Source of the DNA: M2408 sp044348665
GTDB taxonomy: Bacteria; Bacteroidota; Bacteroidia; Flavobacteriales_D; Crocinitomicaceae
Direction of reading: 5' to 3'
Length of the DNA stretch: 11,817 nucleotides
NCBI GenBank assembly: GCA_044348665.1
Contig: JBIKSI010000117.1
Span: forward strand, 1-11,817
Shown: positions 1 to 7,085 of the stretch, piece after piece
Numbering within the stretch: the first letter of the stretch is position 1
Layout: each line of letters opens with the position of its first letter
Notes under the pieces: generated by a model
Seen by the model: the letters and a program-made list of their open reading frames with translations, nothing else
What the model was told of the DNA's origin: nothing
The model's database searches: none
Made by a program: the position numbers and the translations under genes

Positions 1-41
1 TTCCTTTTTTTATTTTTTTAAATTTGAATAAAAAAAAACCT

Positions 42-49
42 TATTTTTG
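42..49 (+). promoter_or_regulatory. Bacteroidota -7 promoter box for the permease-phosphatase pair
   Basis: TATTTTTG matches TAnnTTTG, the -7 element used by the primary sigma factor of Bacteroidota, and ends 26 bases before the permease ATG. A TTTG at 23-26 could serve as the -33 element, but only 15 bases separate it from the box, shorter than usual. The T-rich stretch at 1-20 may be the tail of an upstream terminator, so the pair may be its own transcription unit. Confidence 0.5.
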
Positions 50-75
50 ACTAAAATCAATCATTTTAGAGTACA

Positions 76-1413
76 ATGAAAAAAAGTTGGATTATCGCCA
101 AAAGAGAATTGAGAGAGCGAATTAAATCTCGTTCATTTGTGTTTATGGCACTTATCGGTCCTATTTTAGTGCTTTCTCTAACTTATCTTTTATTTGCGCT
201 TGGAGGAAAAAATAAAGCCCATTGGAAGGTGCTTATCTCCGACCCAATTGGAATTATGGAAGGTAAAATCATGGCCAAAGAAGATGCTTCCATTTCCTAT
301 TTTTTCGCAAATGATTATATTGAAAACGAAGACTTTAAACTAGGAAAAAAATTCCAAGATTTTGACGCACTTCTTGAAGTAAATGAAAAGGTTTTGAGCA
401 ATAAAACTGCCTATTTATTTTATCGAGAAAAACCATCAAACAAAATTGCTTCTCGTGTACAATATCAATTTGAAAGAAGACTCGAAGAGGTTTTAGTGCA
501 ACGATTTACTACCATTCCACTGTCTAAGTTTAGACAATTAAAGCAACCAATTAATTTGAGTTTTAGAAATGTCTACGACCCAAAAGATGAAGCATCCAAT
601 TTAAACGCTTGGGTGGGTTATTTTTTTGGTGTAGGAATAGTTCTCTTCATTTTTATGTTTGGAATGACGATTTTGAGAAGCACCATGAAAGAAAAATCGA
701 ATCGAATTGTTGAAATTTTATTAGCAAGTATCAAACCACGTGAATTGATGTTGGGAAAAATTTTCGGAATTGGAATAGCAGCCATTTTACAATTTTCCTT
801 GTGGGTGATTTTTATTTCTCTGGGTCTTTATTTTATGAGGGAAACTTTATTTCCAGATTTGTTGGATGCCTCCAAAATGGATTTTCTGCAAATGAGCGAA
901 GATGTGAAAAATCAAAGCATGCAAGAAATGATGTTCACGGCCAAGGAGTACAATCAATTTGTTGAATTAGTTTTTGAGCGCATTAATTATGGAAACATGT
1001 TGTTTTATTTTGTCCTCCTTTTTATTTGTGCTTACCTCTTTTACGCCACATTTTTCGCTGCACTTGGTTCCATTTCAGGTTCAGAAAGCGATGGACAACA
1101 ATTTGTGATTCCGCTCATTTTACTCTTGTTTTTTGCACTCTATGCAGGGCATTTTGCAATTAATAATCCAACACATTCTCTTACAAGTTTTTTTGCATAT
1201 TTCCCCTTTACTTCTCCTGTTGTTTGTATGGTTAAAATCGCACAAGGTTATCCGGCAGGTGAGACTTACCAACTTATTTTATCATTTTTGTTTTTGATCG
1301 CAAGTACTTTTTTGATGTTGATGATTTCAGAACGATTGTACAAAAATGGAATTTTACAATTTGGTCACAGACTAAGTTTAAAGCACATTTTTAAATGGTT
1401 AAAAAGTGCTTAG
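76..1413 (+). CDS. ABC-2 type transporter permease, NatB-like
   Basis: This 445-residue inner-membrane protein is the permease half of an ABC-2 exporter of the NatB (COG1668) type. Hydrophobic segments lie near residues 21-43, 179-201, 228-254, 306-331, 342-362 and 397-418. The large loop between the first two (about 45-178) would be extracytoplasmic, as is usual in this family. The EKSNRIVEILLASIKPRELM segment (206-225) before the third helix is the family hallmark, as are FPFTSPVVCMV (376-386) and the tail ERLYKNGILQFG (419-430). It has no Walker motifs, so an ATPase encoded elsewhere must power it; in relatives that gene is usually adjacent, and here it could lie beyond the left edge. The substrate is unknown; Na+ export is only the namesake activity. 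The stop overlaps the next gene by 8 bases. The ATG at 76 puts MKKSWIIAKRELRER directly before helix 1, typical of the family. Confidence 0.9.
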   Translation: MKKSWIIAKRELRERIKSRSFVFMALIGPILVLSLTYLLFALGGKNKAHWKVLISDPIGIMEGKIMAKEDASISYFFANDYIENEDFKLGKKFQDFDALLEVNEKVLSNKTAYLFYREKPSNKIASRVQYQFERRLEEVLVQRFTTIPLSKFRQLKQPINLSFRNVYDPKDEASNLNAWVGYFFGVGIVLFIFMFGMTILRSTMKEKSNRIVEILLASIKPRELMLGKIFGIGIAAILQFSLWVIFISLGLYFMRETLFPDLLDASKMDFLQMSEDVKNQSMQEMMFTAKEYNQFVELVFERINYGNMLFYFVLLFICAYLFYATFFAALGSISGSESDGQQFVIPLILLLFFALYAGHFAINNPTHSLTSFFAYFPFTSPVVCMVKIAQGYPAGETYQLILSFLFLIASTFLMLMISERLYKNGILQFGHRLSLKHIFKWLKSA

Positions 1414-2317
1414 TTCAATTCCCGATAAAATTGTTGCAGTTATTGATTTAGGAACCAATACTTTCAACTTATTGATTGCTAAAATTAGTGATACCGATTT
1501 TGATGTTTTACATTCTGAAAAAAACGGTGTTGCACTTGGAATGGGTGGAATAAACTCCAACATTATTGCACCTGAAGCCTTCGAACGTGGTCTTTCATGT
1601 TTGAAGAGTTTTAAAGCAGTTTGTAATCAATTTTTGGTGCAAGAAATCAAAGCAATTGGAACTTCCGCTTTGCGTGACGCAACGAATAGTTCTGAATTTT
1701 TGTCCGAAGTAAAACTTCAAACAGGAATTCAAATTGAAATTGTATCGGGAAATCGAGAAGCTGAGTTGATAAATCAAGGAGTCAGTTGGTTCTATAAATT
1801 TACTGATAAAGCCGTAATCATGGATATTGGTGGTGGAAGTACCGAATTTATTTTTGCAGATCGATCGGGAATTTTGCTTAAAAAAAGTTTTAACATTGGC
1901 GTATCCAGAATTTTCCAAGAATTTGAATTTTCAGATCCATATTCTTCCTCTGATATTGAAAAGATTGAACAATTTTTAGAAAGAGAAGTAGGTGATTTTT
2001 TCGAGAATCAAGATTGTAAAATTCTCATTGGAGCTTCTGGTAGTTTCGAAACATTCTACGAAATGATTCATCAGGAGAAATTTACAGAAAATAAGAAAAC
2101 AGTGCTTTTTCCTTCCAATGAATTGGATGAAATCATTGATTGGGTGATTCAATCTAGTCAAAAAGAACGCGACGAACATCCTTACATTATTCCGATCAGA
2201 AGAAAAATGGCTCCCATTGCGGCTATAAAAGCAAAATGGGTTAAGAAAAAACTTGGAATTGAATTGAATTTTTTGACACCTTGTGCCTTGAAAGAGGGAG
2301 TTTTAAAAGATTTTTAA
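1406..2317 (+). CDS. Ppx/GppA phosphatase family protein (exopolyphosphatase-like)
   Basis: This 303-residue cytosolic protein belongs to the Ppx/GppA branch of the ASKHA ATPase-fold superfamily, which hydrolyses polyphosphate or pppGpp. Visible motifs are the N-terminal phosphate loop DLGTNTFNLLIA (14-25), GTSALRDA (85-92), the acidic catalytic segment SGNREAELI (114-122), the second phosphate loop DIGGGSTEF (140-148) and IGASGSFE (208-215). It is a short form with only the two actin-like lobes; E. coli Ppx and GppA are about 500 residues with extra C-terminal domains. Sequence alone does not separate exopolyphosphatase from pppGpp phosphatase, so I give no symbol. The start is GTG at 1406: an in-frame TAA at 1400-1402 excludes anything upstream, and the phosphate loop begins only 13 residues in. 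Overlap with the permease stop suggests translational coupling. Confidence 0.88.
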   Translation: MLSSIPDKIVAVIDLGTNTFNLLIAKISDTDFDVLHSEKNGVALGMGGINSNIIAPEAFERGLSCLKSFKAVCNQFLVQEIKAIGTSALRDATNSSEFLSEVKLQTGIQIEIVSGNREAELINQGVSWFYKFTDKAVIMDIGGGSTEFIFADRSGILLKKSFNIGVSRIFQEFEFSDPYSSSDIEKIEQFLEREVGDFFENQDCKILIGASGSFETFYEMIHQEKFTENKKTVLFPSNELDEIIDWVIQSSQKERDEHPYIIPIRRKMAPIAAIKAKWVKKKLGIELNFLTPCALKEGVLKDF

Positions 2318-2365
2318 AGAAAATTCAATCAAGCAAGTTAAATAGTGTAATTTAAAAAAAATATG

Positions 2366-2373
2366 TATTTTTG
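2366..2373 (+). promoter_or_regulatory. -7 promoter box for dnaN
   Basis: TATTTTTG is an exact TAnnTTTG match that ends 18 bases before the dnaN ATG. No convincing TTG-type -33 element stands at the normal distance upstream. It indicates that dnaN can be transcribed on its own, although the upstream phosphatase gene ends only 74 bases before dnaN on the same strand. Confidence 0.55.
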
Positions 2374-2391
2374 TATTCAAAATAATAAAAT

Positions 2392-3516
2392 ATGAATTTT
2401 ATAGTCTCATCTGGTATTCTTGCTAAACATTTACAAAGCATCAGCGGTGTGTTAAGTACAAGTAATACTTTACCAATTTTGGATAATTTCTTATTTGATA
2501 TTGACAACAATGAGTTAACTGTGTCTGCCTCAGATTTGGAAACTACTATGCGTACCAAATTGAATGTGGAAGCAAATGAGTCAGGTAAAATTTGTATTCC
2601 AGCAAAAATGTTGTTGGATATTTTGAAAAATTTACCGGAACAACCTTGTACATTTATTGTAAATCCTACAGATCATTCAATTGAGTTGAGTTATGATAAC
2701 GGGAAATCAAAAATGCCAGGATTTAACGGGAATGAATACCCGAAAATTCCTGAATTTAAGAAAAGTAACCAACTAAAAGTTACGGGTGAAATTATTTCTA
2801 AGGCAATAAATAAAACAATTTTTGCTACTGGAAACGATGATCTTCGCCCAATCATGAGCGGTGTTTACTGTCAATTTTCTCCAGAAGAATTAATTTTTGT
2901 TGCAACAGATGCGCATAAATTAGTTTGTTACAAGCGTAAAGATTCAATTGCAGAAGGAAGTGCTTCATTCATTTTACCAAAGAAACCATTAAATATTTTA
3001 AAATCAAATTTGAAAGGTGACGAAGAGGTTTTATTGGAGTTTAACGATTCTAATGCAGTTTTCACCTTCAATGACACAGAATTAGTTTGTCGATTAATTG
3101 ATGGTAAATACCCAAATTATGAAGCAGTAATTCCAGCTGAAAATCCAAATGAGTTAACGGTAGATAGACTTCAATTTTTAGGTGCTTTAAAGCGTGTTTC
3201 TATTTTCTCAAACAAAAGTACTCATCAAGTAAAAATTAGCATCAATGGTCAAGAATTGGCACTTTTTGCAGAAGATTTAGATTTTGCAAATCAATCTTCA
3301 GAAAGATTAACTTGTTCTTACGATGGCGATGATATTGAAATTGCTTTCAACTCTAAATTCTTAATGGAAATGTTATCCAATTTAGATTCAAGAGAAATTA
3401 AAATAAAAATGAGTGCTCCAAATAGAGCTGGAATTTTGGTTCCAATTCAAACGGAAACAGATAACGAACATGAGGATATCTTAATGTTGGTAATGCCTGT
3501 TATGTTGCACAGATAA
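2392..3516 (+). CDS. dnaN: DNA polymerase III subunit beta (sliding clamp)
   Basis: This 374-residue protein is the replicative sliding clamp, a homodimeric ring that tethers DNA polymerase III to DNA. The length fits the family (366 in E. coli). Three repeated clamp domains cover roughly residues 1-125, 128-245 and 246-374. Family signatures include the N-terminal IVSSGILAKHLQSISGVL followed by LPILDNFLF, the domain-2 segment DDLRPIMSGVY followed by FVATDAHKLV, the interdomain DGKYPNYEAVIP, and the C-terminal MPVM that corresponds to the MPMRL end of the E. coli protein. It is not next to dnaA or recF here. It carries its own -7 box and a terminator directly downstream, so it is probably largely monocistronic. 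The ATG at 2392 gives the canonical MNFIVS start. Confidence 0.97.
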   Translation: MNFIVSSGILAKHLQSISGVLSTSNTLPILDNFLFDIDNNELTVSASDLETTMRTKLNVEANESGKICIPAKMLLDILKNLPEQPCTFIVNPTDHSIELSYDNGKSKMPGFNGNEYPKIPEFKKSNQLKVTGEIISKAINKTIFATGNDDLRPIMSGVYCQFSPEELIFVATDAHKLVCYKRKDSIAEGSASFILPKKPLNILKSNLKGDEEVLLEFNDSNAVFTFNDTELVCRLIDGKYPNYEAVIPAENPNELTVDRLQFLGALKRVSIFSNKSTHQVKISINGQELALFAEDLDFANQSSERLTCSYDGDDIEIAFNSKFLMEMLSNLDSREIKIKMSAPNRAGILVPIQTETDNEHEDILMLVMPVMLHR

Positions 3517-3532
3517 TTAAAAAATAAAATTC

Positions 3533-3567
3533 AAAGAACCATTAGTCCTTTTGGCTAATGGTTTTTT
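3533..3567 (+). terminator. Rho-independent terminator after dnaN
   Basis: AACCATTAG (3537-3545) pairs perfectly with CTAATGGTT (3555-3563) around a short loop, and the stem can extend outward through A-T pairs and one G-T wobble. Six Ts follow at 3562-3567. It lies 17 bases past the dnaN stop and separates dnaN from the polysaccharide genes. The A-run on the left arm makes it partly bidirectional, but no gene on the other strand needs it. Confidence 0.88.
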
Positions 3568-3628
3568 GTGCAATAAATCGTTAAAAATGGAGTTATTAGA
3601 TTCCAAGAAACAATACTTAAACTAATTT

Positions 3629-4615
3629 ATGGAAAACGATTTTCAAAAAAATCAAAATGAACTTTTACTTTTTATTTGGAGTAAACGAAAATTTATTTTA
3701 GGCGCTACATTTATCATTGCTGTCATAACAACTGTAGTTACTTTTTTTATGACACCCTTGTTTCTTTCTACGGCTATAGTTTTCCCTTCTGCAACAAGTT
3801 CTGTATCGTTTTCAGACCAGCGAAATGCCAAGGCTTCTGCAATGGATTTTGGAGAGGAAGAGCAAGCTGAACAATTGGTTCAAATTTTGTCTTCTTCTCA
3901 AATTCGAGATATTTTGGTAAAGCGTTATGATTTGATGAAACATTATGAAATAGCTCAAGATGATCAAAATAAATTCTACAAATTAATTAAAGCATACAAC
4001 AGTCATATCACTTTCACTAGGACAAAGTACGGTTCCATTCAGATTGATGTTTTAGACAGAGACAAGGAATTGGCAGCCGAAATGGCAAATAAAATTGTTG
4101 ATTTAATTGATACTGTCAAAAATCAAATGATTAAGGAAAGAACTTTACCTGCATTTGAAATTAATAAACGTAAAAAGCAAATTTTAGAGAACACCTTAAA
4201 GACAATAACGATGAAATTGGATTCACTCTCTGAAATTGGCGTTGTTACTTCAGAAGCGAGAGCGAATCTTTTTCAAGCAGTAATCGAGGCGAAAAGTCCT
4301 GCTGATAAGGAGTTTTTTAAAAATCAATTGACCGTAAACATCAAACACGGAGCTGAATTTGATGGATTGTACATGTTGAGAAATGAAAAGACAATGCAAT
4401 TAACGCTATTTGAAAACTCTTTCGAGCAAGCAGAATCTGATGCAAACACAAATTTTAATCATAAATTTATTGTTGAACGTGCAGTAGTTGCTGATAAAAA
4501 GGAAAAACCTAAAAAGGCAATTATCATTCTAGTAACAACAATTATGTCTTTTATTTTTATAGTTTTTGCCTTGTTGTTGCAGAATAAGATTCAGGAATTA
4601 AAGAAGGTCGCTTAA
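3629..4615 (+). CDS. Wzz-like chain-length determinant / polysaccharide co-polymerase
   Basis: This 328-residue inner-membrane protein has the polysaccharide co-polymerase layout: a short cytoplasmic N-terminus, a first transmembrane helix near 22-43, a long periplasmic region, and a second helix near 296-318 with a short basic tail. Residues 33-160 carry the Wzz-type fold region (TPLFLSTAIVFPS after helix 1, then EQAEQLVQILSSSQIRDIL and DRDKELAAEMANKIVDLI). Two helical, coiled-coil-like stretches (about 165-205 and 245-275) follow. The segment just before helix 2 (VVADKKEKPKKA) corresponds to the proline-bearing stretch of the family. There is no C-terminal tyrosine-kinase domain, so it is the short Wzz-like class, expected to set the chain length of a surface polysaccharide. 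The membrane-protein gene 26 bases downstream is a polymerase/ligase candidate, which supports this role. No TAnnTTTG box is visible in the 60 bases upstream. Confidence 0.82.
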   Translation: MENDFQKNQNELLLFIWSKRKFILGATFIIAVITTVVTFFMTPLFLSTAIVFPSATSSVSFSDQRNAKASAMDFGEEEQAEQLVQILSSSQIRDILVKRYDLMKHYEIAQDDQNKFYKLIKAYNSHITFTRTKYGSIQIDVLDRDKELAAEMANKIVDLIDTVKNQMIKERTLPAFEINKRKKQILENTLKTITMKLDSLSEIGVVTSEARANLFQAVIEAKSPADKEFFKNQLTVNIKHGAEFDGLYMLRNEKTMQLTLFENSFEQAESDANTNFNHKFIVERAVVADKKEKPKKAIIILVTTIMSFIFIVFALLLQNKIQELKKVA

Positions 4616-4641
4616 TATAACTCGAAAATAAAGCAAGTTTA

Positions 4642-6081
4642 ATGCTCCAAGCACTAAAAGACAACAAAATTTTACTTGCAATAAGCTTATTGTTTTGTTG
4701 TGCCACGCTTTATTTTGTTTGGAATGATTCATGGTACTTTTCGCTTGTTCCTTTAGCATTACTTGCAATTTATGCTATGATTTTCCACACGGAAATTACC
4801 TTTTTGGCATTATTTTTCTTCGTTCCAATTTCGATCAATATTGAAGAATATACGCAAAGTTTTGGTTTGTTTATCCCTACAGAACCTTTGCTTTTTGGGA
4901 TTATGATTTTACTCCTAATTCATCATTTAAAGAAGCCTGTTTTCCCAAAATATTTATTGAATTATCATTTTATTTGGGCAATCATTTTTTACTTAGTTTG
5001 GATGTTTGTGACTTCTATAACTAGTTCAAATCCAGTTGTTTCCTACAAGTTTATGTTGGCGAAAATTTGGTTTATCGTTCCAGTTATTTTTTATGGTCCA
5101 ATTGTATTTCAAAAAAGAAAGAATATTAAAACTTTTTTGTACTTATTTATTTTTGGGATGTGCATCAGTATGTTCTATACTTTAGTGGTGCATGCCTCTT
5201 ATCAATTTGGAGAAAAGGAAGGTCACTGGGTTATGAATCCGCTTTTTAAAGATCATACAATTTATGGGGCATTGGTGGCATTTATATTGCCTCTTGTCGT
5301 AGCTCTTTATTTTTCAAAAAAGCATGGACCACTAAAGCAAATTACCTTATTGCTAATCATAACATTAAATTTATTAGCTCTCTATTTTTCTTATACCCGC
5401 GCTGCTTGGCTGAGTATTTTTGTCGCCTTATTTGTTTTAGCATTAATAAAATTTAAAATCAAATTCTCTTGGATTTTAGCGAGTAGTTTTACTATTCTAA
5501 TTTTGGTTTTACTTTCTTGGACACAAATTCAACAAGCTTTAGAGAAAAACAATGCTGAACATACCACCGAAGATTTTAGTGAACGCTTGGAAAGTGTTTC
5601 AAATGTGACTTCTGATGCATCTAATTTAGAGCGCTTAAATCGTTGGTCATGTGCCTTAGATATGTTCTACGATCGACCTGTTTTTGGTTATGGTCCTGGA
5701 ACTTATGCTTTTGAATATGCTCGTTTTCAAGAACCTGAAAATTTGACCATTATTTCTACCAATTTTGGAGATGGAGGAAATGCGCACAGCGAATATTTGG
5801 GGCCACTTGCAGAAACTGGTTTTATTGGCTTAATCAGCGTGCTTGTTTTGGTTGCCTCGATGTTTTACTTAGGAATCAAGCTTTACAATTCTTACGATAA
5901 AAAAGATTACGAAATGCGAACCCTTATTTTGGGAATGATTTTAGCCTTGGTAACCTATTTTTTCCATGGAATCTTGAATAATTATTTAGATACAGACAAA
6001 GCTGCGATGCCAATTTTCGCCATTTGTGCGGTGTTTATTGCTTTGAAGGAGGGGCAGAAGACGAAAGATGTTAGACATTAG
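4642..6081 (+). CDS. O-antigen ligase/polymerase family membrane protein
   Basis: This 479-residue polytopic protein has about 10-12 hydrophobic segments and the features of the Wzy_C/WaaL family, which joins or polymerises polyprenyl-linked glycans on the periplasmic face. Visible signatures are DHTIYGA (204-210), YTRAAWLS (251-258) with the conserved arginine, a periplasmic loop at about 295-395 containing RLNRWSCALDMF, the glycine-rich FGYGPGTYAFEY, and AHSEYLGPLAETGFIGL (381-397), whose histidine matches the catalytic histidine proposed for WaaL-type ligases. Sequence does not tell ligase from polymerase; the Wzz-like partner 26 bases upstream favours a polymerase/chain-length pair. There are no glycosyltransferase or flippase genes beside it, so this is an isolated pair rather than a full O-antigen locus. 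The last eight codons lie in a 7-base repeat array, so the C-terminus KTKDVRH is probably repeat-derived. Confidence 0.85.
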   Translation: MLQALKDNKILLAISLLFCCATLYFVWNDSWYFSLVPLALLAIYAMIFHTEITFLALFFFVPISINIEEYTQSFGLFIPTEPLLFGIMILLLIHHLKKPVFPKYLLNYHFIWAIIFYLVWMFVTSITSSNPVVSYKFMLAKIWFIVPVIFYGPIVFQKRKNIKTFLYLFIFGMCISMFYTLVVHASYQFGEKEGHWVMNPLFKDHTIYGALVAFILPLVVALYFSKKHGPLKQITLLLIITLNLLALYFSYTRAAWLSIFVALFVLALIKFKIKFSWILASSFTILILVLLSWTQIQQALEKNNAEHTTEDFSERLESVSNVTSDASNLERLNRWSCALDMFYDRPVFGYGPGTYAFEYARFQEPENLTIISTNFGDGGNAHSEYLGPLAETGFIGLISVLVLVASMFYLGIKLYNSYDKKDYEMRTLILGMILALVTYFFHGILNNYLDTDKAAMPIFAICAVFIALKEGQKTKDVRH

Positions 6082-6126
6082 ACAAAAGATGATAGACATA
6101 AGACGATAGACAAAGGACTTTAGATT
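6057..6126 (+). repeat. Degenerate heptamer tandem array, family NWAGAYR
   Basis: Ten consecutive 7-base units fit without a gap. The third to fifth bases are AGA in all but one unit (AAGGACT). TTAGACA occurs twice, AAAGATG twice and ATAGACA twice; the others are one- to three-base variants. The first three and a half units are inside the upstream membrane-protein ORF and supply its TAG stop; the rest is intergenic. A related array lies at 9537-9585 on the opposite strand. The spacing is strictly seven with no distinct spacers, so it is not a CRISPR. I know no established name for this array in Flavobacteriia. Confidence 0.85.
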
Positions 6127-6166
6127 CAAAAAATAAGCAGGTTTAATCTTTAAACATTAATCCCCT

Positions 6167-6280
6167 AGCCCTGATGAAAGCGACATCCTTTAAGAAACCA
6201 AAGAAAATGCAACTTCGAGAGCCTCAGTCAGCATGTGATTTTTGTTTTTTTAAAGATATAGCGGACAGCAGGAAAAAGCT
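6167..6280 (+). ncRNA. Structured hairpin element with conserved-looking ends (possible Flavo-1-type RNA)
   Basis: This element folds into one long imperfect hairpin. Its base is AGC (6167-6169) with GCT (6278-6280) and CCTG (6170-6173) with CAGG (6269-6272), with a five-A bulge between them. An internal loop (ATGAAAGCGAC facing ATAGCGGACAG) leads to a second stem: CTTTAA (6188-6193) with TTAAAG (6250-6255), extended by AT on the left and AT on the right around one bulged C. The stem continues imperfectly up to ATGC (6207-6210) with GCAT (6231-6234). The apex carries ACTTCGAGAGCCTCAGT (6212-6228). The end sequences (AGCCCTGATGAAAGCGACATCC and ATATAGCGGACAGCAGG regions) resemble, from memory, a structured element recurring in flavobacterial intergenic regions. 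It may be the Flavo-1 RNA motif, but I cannot confirm the family. Lying after the ligase gene, it could also end transcription. Confidence 0.5.
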
Positions 6281-6282
6281 CC

Positions 6283-6479
6283 TAAAAGAAAACACTTTAT
6301 GATTCTTTCAAACTAAAAACTGTTTGGAATGTAAGAAAAGTACGAGGGGAAAATTAAATCAAGACCGATTCAAAAGTCAATAATCGAGGCTTCTTAAAAA
6401 ATTACATCCGTAGTTAACTAATGTTAATGAGGAATTTAATTTTTTAATATAACGATGAGTATTGGGTTTTGCAGCGGTC
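6283..6479. other. Non-coding interval with no recognised feature
   Basis: Together with the heptad array and hairpin this completes the roughly 400-base gap between two convergent genes. I find no plausible ORF with a family signature, no tRNA and no strong terminator here. A weak hairpin (CCGATT at 6365-6370 with AATCGAGG at 6382-6389, one bulge) could act on transcripts leaving the sigma-factor gene on the - strand, but the following T-run is poor. Confidence 0.5.
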
Positions 6480-7085
6480 TTATATTGTATCCTTCGTATT
6501 CTCAATCATGATTGCCAAGTAATCTCTTGCTCTAAAAAGTTGTGCTTTAACAGTGCCTAAAGGCAAGTTTAAGGTTTCTGAAATTTCTTCGTAACTTAAT
6601 TCGTCAAAATAACGCAATTCAACTAATTCCTTATAGCGAGGTTTTAATTTTTCAACCAAATTTCGCATCAATTTCACTTTCTGTAAATGAATCAATGATT
6701 CTTCTGGGTTTTGTGTATTTGAACTGGCGTCAAAATAGATAACTTCTCCATTATCAGTTGTGTAACCGGTATCCATGGAAGTTACTTTTACACGTTTTTT
6801 GCGCATAAAATCAATGCAATTGTTAGAAGCAATTTTGAATAACCAAGTACTAAATGCAAAATTTGGCGTGTACTGATCCAAACGACTAAATGCTTTTCCG
6901 AAGGCTTCAATTGTTAAATCATCTGCATCGTCCTGGTTTTTAACCATCTTTTGCATCATATAATAAATCGAATCTCGGTAACGATCCATCAATTCACCAT
7001 ACGCAGATTGACTTCCCGCTAAAGCAGATTCAACTAGAGCTAAGTCATATTTGGCCTTGTCTGATAAATTTTCGTTTATTTCCAT
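6480..7085 (-). CDS. ECF-type RNA polymerase sigma factor (sigma-70 family)
   Basis: This 201-residue protein directs RNA polymerase to alternative promoters. Sigma region 2 spans about 24-96, with DDADDLTIEAFGKAF (52-66) and the -10-recognition/melting segment FSTWLFKIASNNCIDFMRKKR (78-98). After an acidic linker (about 100-133) comes sigma region 4 (about 134-191), whose helix-turn-helix is DELSYEEISETLNLPLGTVK (161-180), followed by AQLFRAR (181-187). Regions 1.1 and 3 are absent, as in ECF factors. The ATG lies inside the end of the glycosyltransferase gene (10-base overlap, different frame), so the two are very likely co-transcribed and translationally coupled. No anti-sigma factor gene is next to it: downstream on its strand is the non-coding interval. 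How its activity is controlled cannot be read here. Confidence 0.93.
   Translation of the reverse strand: MEINENLSDKAKYDLALVESALAGSQSAYGELMDRYRDSIYYMMQKMVKNQDDADDLTIEAFGKAFSRLDQYTPNFAFSTWLFKIASNNCIDFMRKKRVKVTSMDTGYTTDNGEVIYFDASSNTQNPEESLIHLQKVKLMRNLVEKLKPRYKELVELRYFDELSYEEISETLNLPLGTVKAQLFRARDYLAIMIENTKDTI

Noticed and set aside
1595..1918. Open frame on the - strand inside the phosphatase gene, and similar frames opposite dnaN, tgt and the permease genes
   Set aside because: They lie wholly within or mostly over well-supported genes, show no family signature, and their composition follows the antisense of the real gene.
3569..3628. Promoter for the Wzz-like gene
   Set aside because: A promoter is expected after the dnaN terminator, but no TAnnTTTG box could be found, so none is annotated.
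6365..6389. Hairpin as terminator of the sigma-factor gene on the - strand
   Set aside because: The stem is only six pairs with a bulge and a long loop, the T-tract is interrupted, and it lies about 90 bases from the stop codon.
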